Notes: generated from the sequence alone by a model not told the origin. 64,000 nucleotides of DNA from Lacinutrix mariniflava (GCF_001418015.1 NZ_LIQG01000027.1:98501-162500); one strand, 5' to 3'; counted from the first letter of the stretch, positions 45,525-53,735 are shown. Numbers and translations: made by a program.

Positions 45525-47216
45525 TTAAACCATTTCAACAAATAAGCCATCATCGGTTTTGCTAACTTTAGCAACGCCAAGTTTAGTTAATCCTTTTATT
45601 GTTTTATCCCATTTCTTGTTACTTAAACCAGATTGAGACTTCAGTTCGTTTAATTCTAAAGGAGAATTCTTTTTTAAGATTTCGAAAACCGCTTTTTCAT
45701 CATCACTCATAGCGACTCCTTTTTTCTCAGGACGCATTTGTGGGAAGAATAAAACTTCTTGTATAGATTGGTTATTGGTTAAGAACATAATTAATCTATC
45801 CATACCAATTCCCATTCCAGATGTTGGAGGCATACCATATTCTAAAGCACGTAAAAAGTCTTCGTCTATAAACTCTGTAGCTTCATCATCTCCTTTTTGA
45901 GCCAATTTTAATTGGTGCTCAAAACGTTCGCGTTGGTCTATTGGGTCGTTAAGCTCAGAATACGCATTCGCGATTTCTTTACCACAAACCATAAGCTCAA
46001 AACGCTCTGTTAATTCTGGGTTATCTCTATGCTCTTTACATAAAGGACTCATTTCCTTTGGATAGTCTGTAATAAAGGTTGGTTGTATGTAATTACCTTC
46101 ACATTTTTCACCAAAAATTTCATCAATTAATTTTCCTTTACCCATTGTAGCATCCACATCAATTCCCATGCCTCTTGCAGCATCAAAAATTTCAGCTTCC
46201 GTTTTTCCGTAGATATCAAAACCAGTAAATTCTTTAATAGAATCTGCCATTGTAATACGTTTGTAAGGCGCTTTAAAGTTTACTTTGTGCTCTCCAAAAG
46301 TAGCTTCGCTAGTTCCATTTACTGCAATAGCACAATGTTCTAGGAGTTTCTCACAGAAATCCATCATCCAATTATAGTCTTTATAAGAGACATAAATTTC
46401 CATTGCTGTAAACTCTGGGTTATGGGTTCTATCCATTCCTTCATTTCTAAAGTTTTTAGAAAACTCGTAAACACCATCAAAACCACCAACTATTAAACGT
46501 TTTAGGTATAACTCGTTAGCAATACGCATGTATAATGGTATGTCTAAACTGTTGTGATGCGTCATAAAAGGACGTGCAGCAGCTCCACCAGGAATAGGTT
46601 GTAATATTGGTGTTTCTACTTCAAAATATCCAGCGTCGTTAAAGAAATTACGCATCGCGTTAAATAACTTTGTACGCTTTACAAATACTTCTTTTACATG
46701 AGGGTTTACAGCTAAATCTGCATAACGTTGTCTGTAACGCATCTCTGGATCTGTAAAAGCATCGTAAGTTTTACCATCTTTTTGTTTAGGTATAGGCAGT
46801 GGCTTTAAAGCTTTACTTAGCATTTTAAAGTTTTTTACCATCACTGTTTTTTCTCCAACTTGAGTAGTAAATAACTCGCCTTCTATACCAATAATATCAC
46901 CTAAATCTAATAATTTTTTAAATACAGTGTTGTACAATTCTTTGTCTTCACCAGTACAAATTTCATCTCTATTAAAGTAAACTTGTATACGTCCTTCAGA
47001 ATCCTGCAACTGAGCAAAAGAAGCTTTTCCTTGTATATTAATTGCCATCAATCTTCCAGCAATAACCACCTGTTTACCTTCCTTAAAGTCCTGTTTTATC
47101 TGTTTAGATGTTTCAGAAACTGGAAATAAATCGGCTGGATATGGGTTTATTCCCAAATCGCGAAGCTTTGCTAGCTTTTCTCTTCGTACGAGCTCTTGCT
47201 CTGATAATTGTGACAT
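45525..47216 (-). CDS. lysS: Lysyl-tRNA synthetase (class II)
   Basis: 563 residues from the ATG at 47216 ([15 protein letters not shown]); a longer frame to 47303 adds unrelated residues. An OB-fold anticodon-binding domain (about 50-150) is followed by the class II catalytic domain (about 170-500), with motif 2 in [20 protein letters not shown] and motif 3 in [11 protein letters not shown]. About 65 extra residues at the C-terminus (from [10 protein letters not shown]) form a winged-helix-like tail, common in Bacteroidota LysS. Confidence 0.97.
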   Translation of the reverse strand: MSQLSEQELVRREKLAKLRDLGINPYPADLFPVSETSKQIKQDFKEGKQVVIAGRLMAINIQGKASFAQLQDSEGRIQVYFNRDEICTGEDKELYNTVFKKLLDLGDIIGIEGELFTTQVGEKTVMVKNFKMLSKALKPLPIPKQKDGKTYDAFTDPEMRYRQRYADLAVNPHVKEVFVKRTKLFNAMRNFFNDAGYFEVETPILQPIPGGAAARPFMTHHNSLDIPLYMRIANELYLKRLIVGGFDGVYEFSKNFRNEGMDRTHNPEFTAMEIYVSYKDYNWMMDFCEKLLEHCAIAVNGTSEATFGEHKVNFKAPYKRITMADSIKEFTGFDIYGKTEAEIFDAARGMGIDVDATMGKGKLIDEIFGEKCEGNYIQPTFITDYPKEMSPLCKEHRDNPELTERFELMVCGKEIANAYSELNDPIDQRERFEHQLKLAQKGDDEATEFIDEDFLRALEYGMPPTSGMGIGMDRLIMFLTNNQSIQEVLFFPQMRPEKKGVAMSDDEKAVFEILKKNSPLELNELKSQSGLSNKKWDKTIKGLTKLGVAKVSKTDDGLFVEMV

Positions 47217-47336
47217 AATATAATTTTGTTTAAGCTTGCAAAGATAATGCTTTGTAACAAATCGCAATAATTTGCGTCCTATAATTAAATCATCAATCAT
47301 CACTGGACAGTGTTCAGTTTAAAATCAAATCAAATT

Positions 47337-47495
47337 ATGAGTATATGGAGAGTTATCCTATCAATCATTTGTCCACCTTTAGCAGTCTTAGATAAAGGAT
47401 GTGGCTCTATAGTAATCACTTTTTTATTATGGCTTTGCGGCTGGGTTCCGGGCGTTATTGCGGCTTTAGTAATATTAAATAACCCTAAGAAATAA
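47337..47495 (+). CDS. YqaE/Pmp3-family membrane protein
   Basis: 52 residues from the ATG at 47337. Two membrane helices with the family pattern CPPLAVLDKGCG (near 12-23) and the end GVIAALVILNN. Pmp3/YqaE proteins are small proteolipids tied to membrane potential and salt stress in other organisms. Divergent from lysS. It lies 176 bases before lipB. Confidence 0.88.
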   Translation: MSIWRVILSIICPPLAVLDKGCGSIVITFLLWLCGWVPGVIAALVILNNPKK

Positions 47496-47671
47496 AATAA
47501 AGTATGTCCTTAATATATACACACAATTTTAATTACTATTAATTCATAAAAATAGTTGGTTGAAAAGTGCCGAAGTATCATTGTAAAAAGAACGTTTAAA
47601 CTTGAATATGTAATAGCTTACTCTTATGTAAAAAGCTATTTTATTCTTATTTTATTGTAATTTTGTAGTCT

Positions 47672-48373
47672 ATGAATAAAAAAATTGCACTTCAAGATTT
47701 AGGTTCTAAAGATTTTAAGGACACTTGGGATTACCAAGAAGAATTATTTAAAGGTGTTTTAGATACTAAAATTAAAAACAGAAGAGAAGATGCTGGTTTA
47801 GAAACCAACAACTATTTTTTGTTTGTAGAACACCCACATGTTTATACTTTAGGTAAAAGTGGAGATGTGTCTAATTTATTGTTAGATGAAAAGCAACTTA
47901 CCGAAAAAGGCGCCACTTTCTATAAAATAAATAGAGGAGGAGATATTACGTATCATGGTCCGGGACAAATTGTTGGTTATCCTATTTTAGATTTAGACAA
48001 CTTTTTTACAGACATCCATAAATACCTTCGTTTTTTAGAAGAAATGATAATTCTTACACTAGAAGAATATGGGCTTAAAGCTGAGCGTTCTCCTGGTGAA
48101 ACAGGCGTTTGGTTAGATGTAGGAACTCCATTTGCGAGAAAAATATGTGCATTAGGTGTTCGTGCAAGTCGTTGGGTAACAATGCATGGTTTTGCATTGA
48201 ATGTAAATGCAGATTTAGGCTATTTCGATAATATTATTCCTTGTGGTATTCGAGGTAAAGCAGTGACGTCGCTTAATGTGGAATTAGGCAAGAGAGAAGT
48301 GGATGAAGCTGAGGTTAAAGCTAAATTGTTGAAGCACTTTGCTACTCTATTTGAAGCTGAGTTTGTAAGGTGA
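47672..48373 (+). CDS. lipB: Octanoyltransferase
   Basis: 233 residues. It moves the octanoyl group from acyl carrier protein to lipoyl domains. Family signatures: HPHVYTLGKSGD (near 54), INRGGDITYHGPGQIVGYPI (near 87-106), the catalytic Lys in RKICALGVR (near 157) and catalytic Cys in IIPCGI (near 190). TAATTTTG at 47658-47665 may be its -7 box, giving a very short leader. The 3' third of this gene has been copied twice downstream. Confidence 0.96.
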   Translation: MNKKIALQDLGSKDFKDTWDYQEELFKGVLDTKIKNRREDAGLETNNYFLFVEHPHVYTLGKSGDVSNLLLDEKQLTEKGATFYKINRGGDITYHGPGQIVGYPILDLDNFFTDIHKYLRFLEEMIILTLEEYGLKAERSPGETGVWLDVGTPFARKICALGVRASRWVTMHGFALNVNADLGYFDNIIPCGIRGKAVTSLNVELGKREVDEAEVKAKLLKHFATLFEAEFVR

Positions 48374-48385
48374 ATTTAGAAATTA

Positions 48386-48520
48386 ATCTAACGTTTATGT
48401 ATAAGAATAGTTGCGGGTTTGTATGCGAGGATTTTCCGAAGGATAATCAGACGTAACAAAACAAGCAACGTCCTTTGATTTAGCACAACACCAGCAATTT
48501 TTTATATACGGTGTTGCCCA
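48386..48520. repeat. Palindromic element L1, left border of cargo unit 1
   Basis: 135 bases from ATCTAACGTT to GTGTTGCCCA. The ends fold back (GTATAAGAATAGTTGC against the complement of GCAATTTTTTATATAC) and an inner hairpin GATTTTCC-GAA-GGATAATC lies between. About 85% like L3. It lies 12 bases after the lipB stop. Confidence 0.8.
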
Positions 48521-48527
48521 CAGTTTT

Positions 48528-48956
48528 TTATTTTATCCGCTTTATATATTCATTCAATTTCGGTTGTATATACCAAACTCCAATGATAAAATACCAAATT
48601 CCAAAAAACAACCCAATTCCATTTGATTGTTTTAATTTTTCGGCTTTTTCAAATTTTATTATAGTTATTGATGTCAAAATCATTAGTAAAAACATACAAA
48701 TCATTGCTCCGAAATGGAAAGGCATAATTGCATTCATATCAGCAATTCCAGATATCAGCAAAGTTAATCCAACTGGAATATAAATAATCGGATATGCTAC
48801 AAGTCCAGTCAGAATTATTTTATTCAGTTTTCCGCTTTCAGGGATTTTCTTATTCAATTCAATTCCGATTGAGTAAATCCAAATCAAAAACGGAATTCCT
48901 AACCAAAATAACCAGAACAATTCTTTCGGGTTTTTACTTAAATATTTTCTTGTCAT
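48528..48956 (-). CDS. Cargo gene 1: four-helix membrane protein
   Basis: 142 residues from the ATG at 48956 (MTRKYLSKN); a TTG 24 bases upstream is less likely. Four hydrophobic helices (about 14-30, 48-68, 76-98, 118-136) and a basic tail KLNEYIKRIK. I do not recognise the family. The gene fits tightly between elements L1 (8 bases from its stop) and R1 (27 bases from its start). It shares no sequence with cargo 2 and 3. Confidence 0.65.
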   Translation of the reverse strand: MTRKYLSKNPKELFWLFWLGIPFLIWIYSIGIELNKKIPESGKLNKIILTGLVAYPIIYIPVGLTLLISGIADMNAIMPFHFGAMICMFLLMILTSITIIKFEKAEKLKQSNGIGLFFGIWYFIIGVWYIQPKLNEYIKRIK

Positions 48957-48983
48957 TTTTGTGTTCAGGGTTTTTCTCAAATC

Positions 48984-49040
48984 GTTGCCAATGTCACTCG
49001 AATATGATTCCGTTTCAATGAATTATATTCAACGTTAGAT
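48984..49040. repeat. Palindromic element R1, right border of cargo unit 1
   Basis: 57 bases ending AACGTTAGAT. Core hairpin GAATATGATTC (49000-49010) / GAATTATATTC (49020-49030) with one G-T pair and a 9-base loop. Nearly identical to R2 and R3; its outer end is the inverse of the outer end of L1. Confidence 0.8.
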
Positions 49041-49118
49041 TAATTTCGAAGTTCGACTATTTTTTTTAGAAAGTCAAGTCTTATGTTTTTTTTGAAAAAC
49101 AGTTTTTAGTAGCACATT

Positions 49119-49240
49119 TTACTCAACAATTTCGTAGTCAATATCTAGTTTTTGTAAAGCCCTTAAGGTAAAACCAGAATTTTTTTGATTACTCCAATCT
49201 CTAGAACAGCTTCTTATAGTAATATATCCATAAGTTCGAT
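49119..49240 (-). pseudogene. 3' fragment of the 74-residue gene, copy 1
   Basis: Decayed copy of the last third of the gene at 51615, including its stop codon and 78 bases of downstream flank. The end still reads KLDIDYEIVE. At 49233-49249 it passes into lipB sequence. Confidence 0.8.
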
Positions 49241-49403
49241 TGCTAACTATACATGGTTTTGCATTAAATGTAAATGCTAATCTAGGGTGTTTTGATAATA
49301 TTATTTCTTGTGGTATTCGTGGAAAAGCAGTTGATAAAGCTGAAGGTGAAAGCTAAATTATTGAAGCACTTTGCAGTGCTTTTTGAAACAGAATGTATAG
49401 GTG
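49241..49403 (+). pseudogene. 3' fragment of lipB, copy 1
   Basis: Starts at the lipB codons for HGFALNVNA and runs to the lipB end, with changes, an internal deletion of about 36 bases after the CGIRGKA codons, and a premature stop. The diagnostic Cys codon of CGI is kept. Non-functional. Confidence 0.82.
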
Positions 49404-49424
49404 AAATTTATAGTTTCGAAATTA

Positions 49425-49621
49425 ATCTAACGGTTAGCTATGGTTAGTACGGGAATAGAAAGTCAGAGACTTTCTGTTTAGCACTTAGCCGAAGCATTTT
49501 GTTTGTTTTTAATTTTTCTATCCAAAGACAAATCAAAATGATTTGGCGGACTTAGTAAAAACACACTAACTTTTGGATTAAACACGAAAACCCGTATTAA
49601 TTATAGGTGTTGTTGTAGGTA
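49425..49621. repeat. Palindromic element L2, left border of cargo unit 2
   Basis: 197 bases from ATCTAAC to TTGTAGGTA. Ends fold back: TATGGTTAGTACGGG against the complement of CCCGTATTAATTATA. Same plan as L1 and L3 but a different interior. The next 217 bases (49622-49838) hold no gene I can support. Confidence 0.7.
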
Positions 49622-49838
49622 GGCTTTATTCCGCTATTATTTTTTATCATTCGATGATTCAGTCAATCGTCAAATTGATTCCTCTAATTTTAGTTTAGCA
49701 AGTAATTTGATTATAATCAGAGTAACTGCTTTATCACAAGTCAATTTAAATAATGTTTTTTTTCAGTCGAAATTATCTTTCATTGATTCAACCCAATTTC
49801 CAATTCTCAAAACAATTAACCCTTTTTAATTCTCCTTT

Positions 49839-50255
49839 TCAATTATTTTTTATATCCTCTGTACTATTTTTTATTGAACTATATAATAATTCAATAATTA
49901 CAGTAAAACCAATGGCTATAAGAACTGGTGTTAATGACATCAATATTTGAGTGTAAATTTCACCCTCCTTTTTCTTCAAACCTTGAATGAAGAAAGTATA
50001 AACACAAATTAATGAAGCTATATAGTATGTTATTAAAGATAGCTTAATATTTGTTTTTTCTATATGTGAATATATCTTGATTGAAGATATTACTTGAAAT
50101 ATTCCTAAAGGAATAGCTAGTATTGCAGCAATCAGCCAAAAAGACTCATTTTGTTCATCTTGAAGAACAAGTTGAAGAGCACCTAACAAAACAAGTGAAA
50201 TAAAAGGAAACAAAATGAATCTATTAATATAAGTTATTTTTTTTATTGTTTTCAT
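49839..50255 (-). CDS. Cargo gene 2: four-helix membrane protein
   Basis: 138 residues from the ATG at 50255. Basic N-terminus (MKTIKKITYINR), then helices near 12-30, 40-58, 72-92 and 106-126, and a polar tail (SSIKNSTEDIKNN). Similar in size and layout to cargo 1 but not in sequence. Family not recognised. Its start is 42 bases from R2. Confidence 0.62.
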   Translation of the reverse strand: MKTIKKITYINRFILFPFISLVLLGALQLVLQDEQNESFWLIAAILAIPLGIFQVISSIKIYSHIEKTNIKLSLITYYIASLICVYTFFIQGLKKKEGEIYTQILMSLTPVLIAIGFTVIIELLYSSIKNSTEDIKNN

Positions 50256-50297
50256 ATTTAATTTTTAAAACTATTCCGTCTACTTATATCCTTAGCT

Positions 50298-50355
50298 TAC
50301 CTACAATGTCACTCGAATATGATTCCGTTTCAATGCATTATATTTAACGTTAGAT
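50298..50355. repeat. Palindromic element R2, right border of cargo unit 2
   Basis: 58 bases from TACCTACAATG to AACGTTAGAT; differs from R3 at only two bases. Contains the same core hairpin. Confidence 0.8.
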
Positions 50356-50433
50356 TAATTTCAAAGTTCGACTATTTTTTTTAGAAAGTCAAGTCTTATG
50401 TTTTTTTTGAAAAACAGTTTTTAGTAGCACATT

Positions 50434-50555
50434 TTACTCAACAATTTCGTAGTCAATATCTAGTTTTCGTAAAACTCTTAAGGTAAAACCAGAATTTTTT
50501 TGATTACTCCAATCTCTAGAATAGCTTCTTCTAGTAATATATCCATAAGTTCGAT
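50434..50555 (-). pseudogene. 3' fragment of the 74-residue gene, copy 2
   Basis: Very like copy 1 and carries most of the same differences from the intact gene at 51615, so both copies descend from one decayed ancestor. Confidence 0.8.
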
Positions 50556-50754
50556 TGCTAACTATACATGGTTTTGCATTAAATGTAAATGCTAATCTTG
50601 GGTGCTTTGATAATATTATTACTTGTGATATTCGTGGAAAATCTGTGATTGTGCTTAATGTGGAATTATGAAAAAAAGCAGTTGATAAAGCTGAAGGTGA
50701 AAGCTAAATTATTGAAGCACTTTGCAGTGCTTTTTGGTACAGAATGTATAGGTG
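50556..50754 (+). pseudogene. 3' fragment of lipB, copy 2
   Basis: Longer than copy 1: keeps the codons after CGIRGK (GTGCTTAATGTGGAATTA) that copy 1 has lost, but is frameshifted and ends in the same altered flank (GGTGAAATTTATAGTTTCG). A 73-codon open frame here (50649-50867) is remnant, not a gene. Confidence 0.82.
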
Positions 50755-50775
50755 AAATTTATAGTTTCGAAATTA

Positions 50776-50910
50776 ATCTAACGTTAATGTATAAGGATAG
50801 TTGCGGGTTTGTATGCGAGGATTTTCCGAAGGAAAATCAGACGTTACAAACACGCAACGACCTTTGATAAAGCACTAAACCGCAATTATTTTTATACGGT
50901 GTTGTAGGTA
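50776..50910. repeat. Palindromic element L3, left border of cargo unit 3
   Basis: 135 bases from ATCTAACGTT to TTGTAGGTA. Outer stem GTATAAGGATAGTTGCGG against the complement of CCGCAATTATTTTTATAC (16 of 18), and a perfect inner hairpin GATTTTCC-GAA-GGAAAATC. Confidence 0.82.
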
Positions 50911-50914
50911 GTTT

Positions 50915-51472
50915 TTATTTCAATTCAATATTCAGTTTATATTCGATTTGTCCATCAATAAGCAATTCGATTTCGAACTCATTTTCTATTTTCGTATAGG
51001 CAAAATTTGTTTGTCCGTATTCACAAATTCTTTTGACAATCTTTCCAATTATTATAAGTAATGCTTTTTGAGTTGTCTTTTCGTATTTGTAGAAGTTTGG
51101 GAATATGGCTTTGGCATTCCATTCTGTAGATTCAGTTTTTCCAACTTCAGGTTTGTATTTAATATTCTCAGTTTTTCTCGAATCAGATTCAAATATCACA
51201 GAAGCTTTAAAGTCATTCGATTCAGTTCGTGAATCAATCCTTATCTTTTCTATTCGTTCAGGTACTTTTAGAAACAAAATTCCGCCACCAAATGTATTCA
51301 TAACAAGAAACCTTCCTTTTTCAGAGAATTGATTAAAATCTTCTTTTAAGAGTTTTCTTTTATCAGATTCAAGATTAGAAGAAATGAGTTCAAATTCTCT
51401 ATCCAAGTCATAACTAAAGTTAGGTCCAGTTGTGAATTCAATATTTTCTATTTTATCTAATAGTTTGTTCAT
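50915..51472 (-). CDS. Cargo gene 3: soluble protein of unknown function
   Basis: 185 residues from the ATG at 51472. No signal peptide or membrane helix; mixed alpha/beta, acidic, with short charged strands in the second half (FEIELLIDGQIEYKLNIELK at the end). I do not recognise a family. It lies 4 bases from L3 and 9 from R3, so the unit consists of little more than the gene and its borders. Confidence 0.68.
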   Translation of the reverse strand: MNKLLDKIENIEFTTGPNFSYDLDREFELISSNLESDKRKLLKEDFNQFSEKGRFLVMNTFGGGILFLKVPERIEKIRIDSRTESNDFKASVIFESDSRKTENIKYKPEVGKTESTEWNAKAIFPNFYKYEKTTQKALLIIIGKIVKRICEYGQTNFAYTKIENEFEIELLIDGQIEYKLNIELK

Positions 51473-51481
51473 TTCTTAAAT

Positions 51482-51539
51482 TACCTACAATGTCACTCGA
51501 ATATGATTCCGTTTCAATGAATTATATTCAACGTTAGAT
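51482..51539. repeat. Palindromic element R3, right border of cargo unit 3
   Basis: 58 bases from TACCTACAATG to AACGTTAGAT, with the core hairpin GAATATGATTC / GAATTATATTC. It leads into the flank of the intact 74-residue gene. Confidence 0.8.
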
Positions 51540-51614
51540 TAATTTCGAAGTTCGACTATTTTCTTTAGAAAGTCAAGTCTAATGTTTTTTTGAAAACAGT
51601 TTTAGTAGCACATT

Positions 51615-51839
51615 TTATTCAACAATTTCGTAGTCAATATCTAGTTTTCGTAAAGCCCTTAAGGCAGAACCAGAGTTTTTGTCACTTACTTCAATCTCTA
51701 CCGGATCTCCTTCTAGTAATATATCCATAAGTTCGTTGGCTAAAGAATCACTTATGCTAGAAGAGACTTCTGCAATACAATTTGCTATTGCTCGCCTATC
51801 TGGTCTTTGAGCATCGCATGATAATAAATTTAATTTCAT
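51615..51839 (-). CDS. Small acidic protein, 74 residues, right anchor of the cargo array
   Basis: Intact copy of the gene whose 3' end is repeated at 49119 and 50434. Cytoplasmic, mixed helix and strand; begins MKLNLLSCDAQRPDRRAIAN and ends ALRKLDIDYEIVE. The pattern EGDPVEIEVSDKNSGSALRALRKLDIDYEI has an alternation like small alpha/beta ligand-binding folds, but I recognise no family. 84 bases downstream of the nucleoid-associated protein gene, same strand. Confidence 0.7.
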   Translation of the reverse strand: MKLNLLSCDAQRPDRRAIANCIAEVSSSISDSLANELMDILLEGDPVEIEVSDKNSGSALRALRKLDIDYEIVE

Positions 51840-51923
51840 ATTTATAATATATTACAGTTTAACTTACAAGTTCGACTATTTTATTGATATACTTAAGTGT
51901 TATAGTAATGTTGAAGTTTACAT

Positions 51924-52973
51924 TTACGCTTCAGCATTAAAGAATACCTTGTAAAAATGCATTTTCTTTTCTTCGTCGTAACCACGTTCTAAATATTCGC
52001 TAGCAGCATCTGGTGCATCGATATCTAGTTTTATCTGTATGTTAGTATCGAGTTTTATATCTGTTTTAATTTTTTTCTTGTCCTTTTTTACAACGGCTTC
52101 GGCTAAATCAAATTGGTTACGGAGGACTACATTTAGTTCGCCTTCGTATTCCTTTTTAAAATCTTCAAACATTTGAATATGCTTTTCTTCTTCAAAAACC
52201 TCTTCTTTAAAACGCTCGATATTTATAACTTCATTTTCCTTAAAAAAGTCGATTGTTTTTGCTAAAAAAATATTTCGTTCTTGCTCGCCAAAACTGGTCT
52301 TTAAAATTTCGGTAGAAAACTCACTACACATGTCAAGATAGTTATGTGTGTGGTTATTACTATCGTCGGCATATTTTATGTTCAAGAATTTGTCTAACCA
52401 ATATTGCGCATCGTAACTATTATTATCTACAGTTAAAATAATATTGCCTTCCATATCTGTTTGATTTAAAATCAAACAACCTTTATCTACTTTTTTAGAA
52501 GAGATTCCCTTTTGCACCAATACATCGTAACTTTTGTTTTCTAAATAAGTTTGAAAGAAATCGATCTTATTTTCAATTTTAAAAATACCAATAGCATTAG
52601 TAACCATGTCTTTATATTCAATACCTTCAAAAACGGCAACTAAAACATCTCCAGTTTTTATTTGTGCCGAGTCGCTTTGCTCGTATAAATGCTTTACAAT
52701 ATTTTTTGAAGCTTCAACAAAGGCATCATCATCTGTAAAAATGTTTTTTGCGTAGGCATTAATTTCGTTTAACTCCACATTGGCATGATGGTTAAAACGG
52801 TAACTTTGTACAACAGAGCCAAATGGTCTTAGTAAAAAGGGTAACATAAGTTCGTAGCTGTCTTCATCAAAATGGACTTCCTGATCTGAAAAAGCATTTT
52901 TTGTGTCGTTATGTTTATTACCTACTTTATGTATTATAAATTTTGAAATTGTTGCAAGTTTACGTGTAATCAT
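51924..52973 (-). CDS. Nucleoid-associated protein (NdpA/YejK family)
   Basis: 349 residues, cytoplasmic. The family's start (a helix-strand unit, here ATISKFIIHKVGNKHND) and the segment LPFLLRPFGSVVQSYRF are present, with a basic stretch AVVKKDKKKIKTDIKLD near 290. E. coli YejK binds the nucleoid; the role in Bacteroidota is not settled. Probably transcribed with the 74-residue gene. Confidence 0.85.
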   Translation of the reverse strand: MITRKLATISKFIIHKVGNKHNDTKNAFSDQEVHFDEDSYELMLPFLLRPFGSVVQSYRFNHHANVELNEINAYAKNIFTDDDAFVEASKNIVKHLYEQSDSAQIKTGDVLVAVFEGIEYKDMVTNAIGIFKIENKIDFFQTYLENKSYDVLVQKGISSKKVDKGCLILNQTDMEGNIILTVDNNSYDAQYWLDKFLNIKYADDSNNHTHNYLDMCSEFSTEILKTSFGEQERNIFLAKTIDFFKENEVINIERFKEEVFEEEKHIQMFEDFKKEYEGELNVVLRNQFDLAEAVVKKDKKKIKTDIKLDTNIQIKLDIDAPDAASEYLERGYDEEKKMHFYKVFFNAEA

Positions 52974-53040
52974 CTTTAAAAAGGAAGTTTATTATTCTAA
53001 TTACAATAGTAAACATTTCAGAAGAAAAAAGGAATAAAAA

Positions 53041-53066
53041 AAACCGAAGACTTATGCCTTCGGTTT
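53041..53066 (-). terminator. Terminator of the collagen-like lipoprotein gene
   Basis: AAACCGAAG / CTTCGGTTT, perfect 9-bp stem with an 8-base loop. Confidence 0.75.
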
Positions 53067-53087
53067 AATTTTTAAATAAAATTGAAA

Positions 53088-53648
53088 TTAGTATGCAATA
53101 CCGTAATAATCGCAAACTGCATAATAATCGCTAATATCTATACCTGCTTGAGCAAGATCGTTATAAACTTGTTGTTTATTGTTAGCAGTTTTGCTAGAAG
53201 ATGTAGATTCTATAATTACAACCTTGAGAGTTTCTAAATCTCCAGCACTAATACTATGAGCACTTCCGTCTCCACCATCTACATAGTCTAAAGCGTAAAA
53301 ACCTACACCAATGGTTACAGATACACTAAAAGGTATAATGTCTTGAACGGCAGGCAATGGATGCCAATTATTACCTCTTTTAATATAGCCTAATACGACA
53401 TCATTATCAATAACGTCTTGTGTTAGTTGTGTAACTACAATATCGTCAAATGTTCCTGAGGCTGCCGACATATCGAATGTTAATACTTCTACATTTGCAT
53501 TACCATCTGCTCCATTAGTTCCTGCTGCTCCTTGTTCGCCTTGTGGTCCAGCTTCGCCATCTTCTGGAGAGCACGAGAAGCTAAAGGCAACTAATAATGC
53601 TAATACTAAATACTTTGTTTTTGTAATTGTTGATTCAATTGTTTTCAT
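53088..53648 (-). CDS. Lipoprotein with a short collagen-like segment
   Basis: 186 residues. After a lipoprotein signal (lipobox AFSFSC, Cys about 26) comes a short Gly-X-Y run (GEAGPQGEQGAAGTNGADG, about 31-49), then a beta-rich domain of about 130 residues. Such proteins are common in flavobacteria and are thought to be surface-exposed; the collagen run is too short for a long triple helix. Function unknown. Monocistronic. Confidence 0.8.
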   Translation of the reverse strand: MKTIESTITKTKYLVLALLVAFSFSCSPEDGEAGPQGEQGAAGTNGADGNANVEVLTFDMSAASGTFDDIVVTQLTQDVIDNDVVLGYIKRGNNWHPLPAVQDIIPFSVSVTIGVGFYALDYVDGGDGSAHSISAGDLETLKVVIIESTSSSKTANNKQQVYNDLAQAGIDISDYYAVCDYYGIAY

Positions 53649-53735
53649 AATTTTAATTTTTAAAATGTGATTAATAGTTTATTTACTAATTAATGAGTTG
53701 CTATATTAAAAGGTTAACATAAAGACTAAAAAAAA

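Noticed and set aside
47217..47303. 29-residue N-terminal extension of LysS
   Set aside because: The residues do not resemble LysS and would run into the divergent Pmp3 promoter region; the ATG at 47216 matches the family start.
49622..49838. Possible extra gene between L2 and cargo gene 2
   Set aside because: All frames on both strands are broken by stops and no conserved motif is seen; may be decayed DNA.
50649..50867. Open frame of 72 codons resembling the LipB C-terminus
   Set aside because: It crosses the lipB fragment copy 2 and element L3; it is a remnant frame without the catalytic part, not a gene.
48386..51539. Classical integron or CALIN array
   Set aside because: Only one end of each border fits the attC core rule, the two borders of a unit are inverted rather than direct, and no integrase or attI is visible. 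Kept as attC-like only.
48386..51539. Insertion sequences or a CRISPR array
   Set aside because: No transposase frame exists in the stretch, the repeats are few, unequal in spacing and separated by genes.
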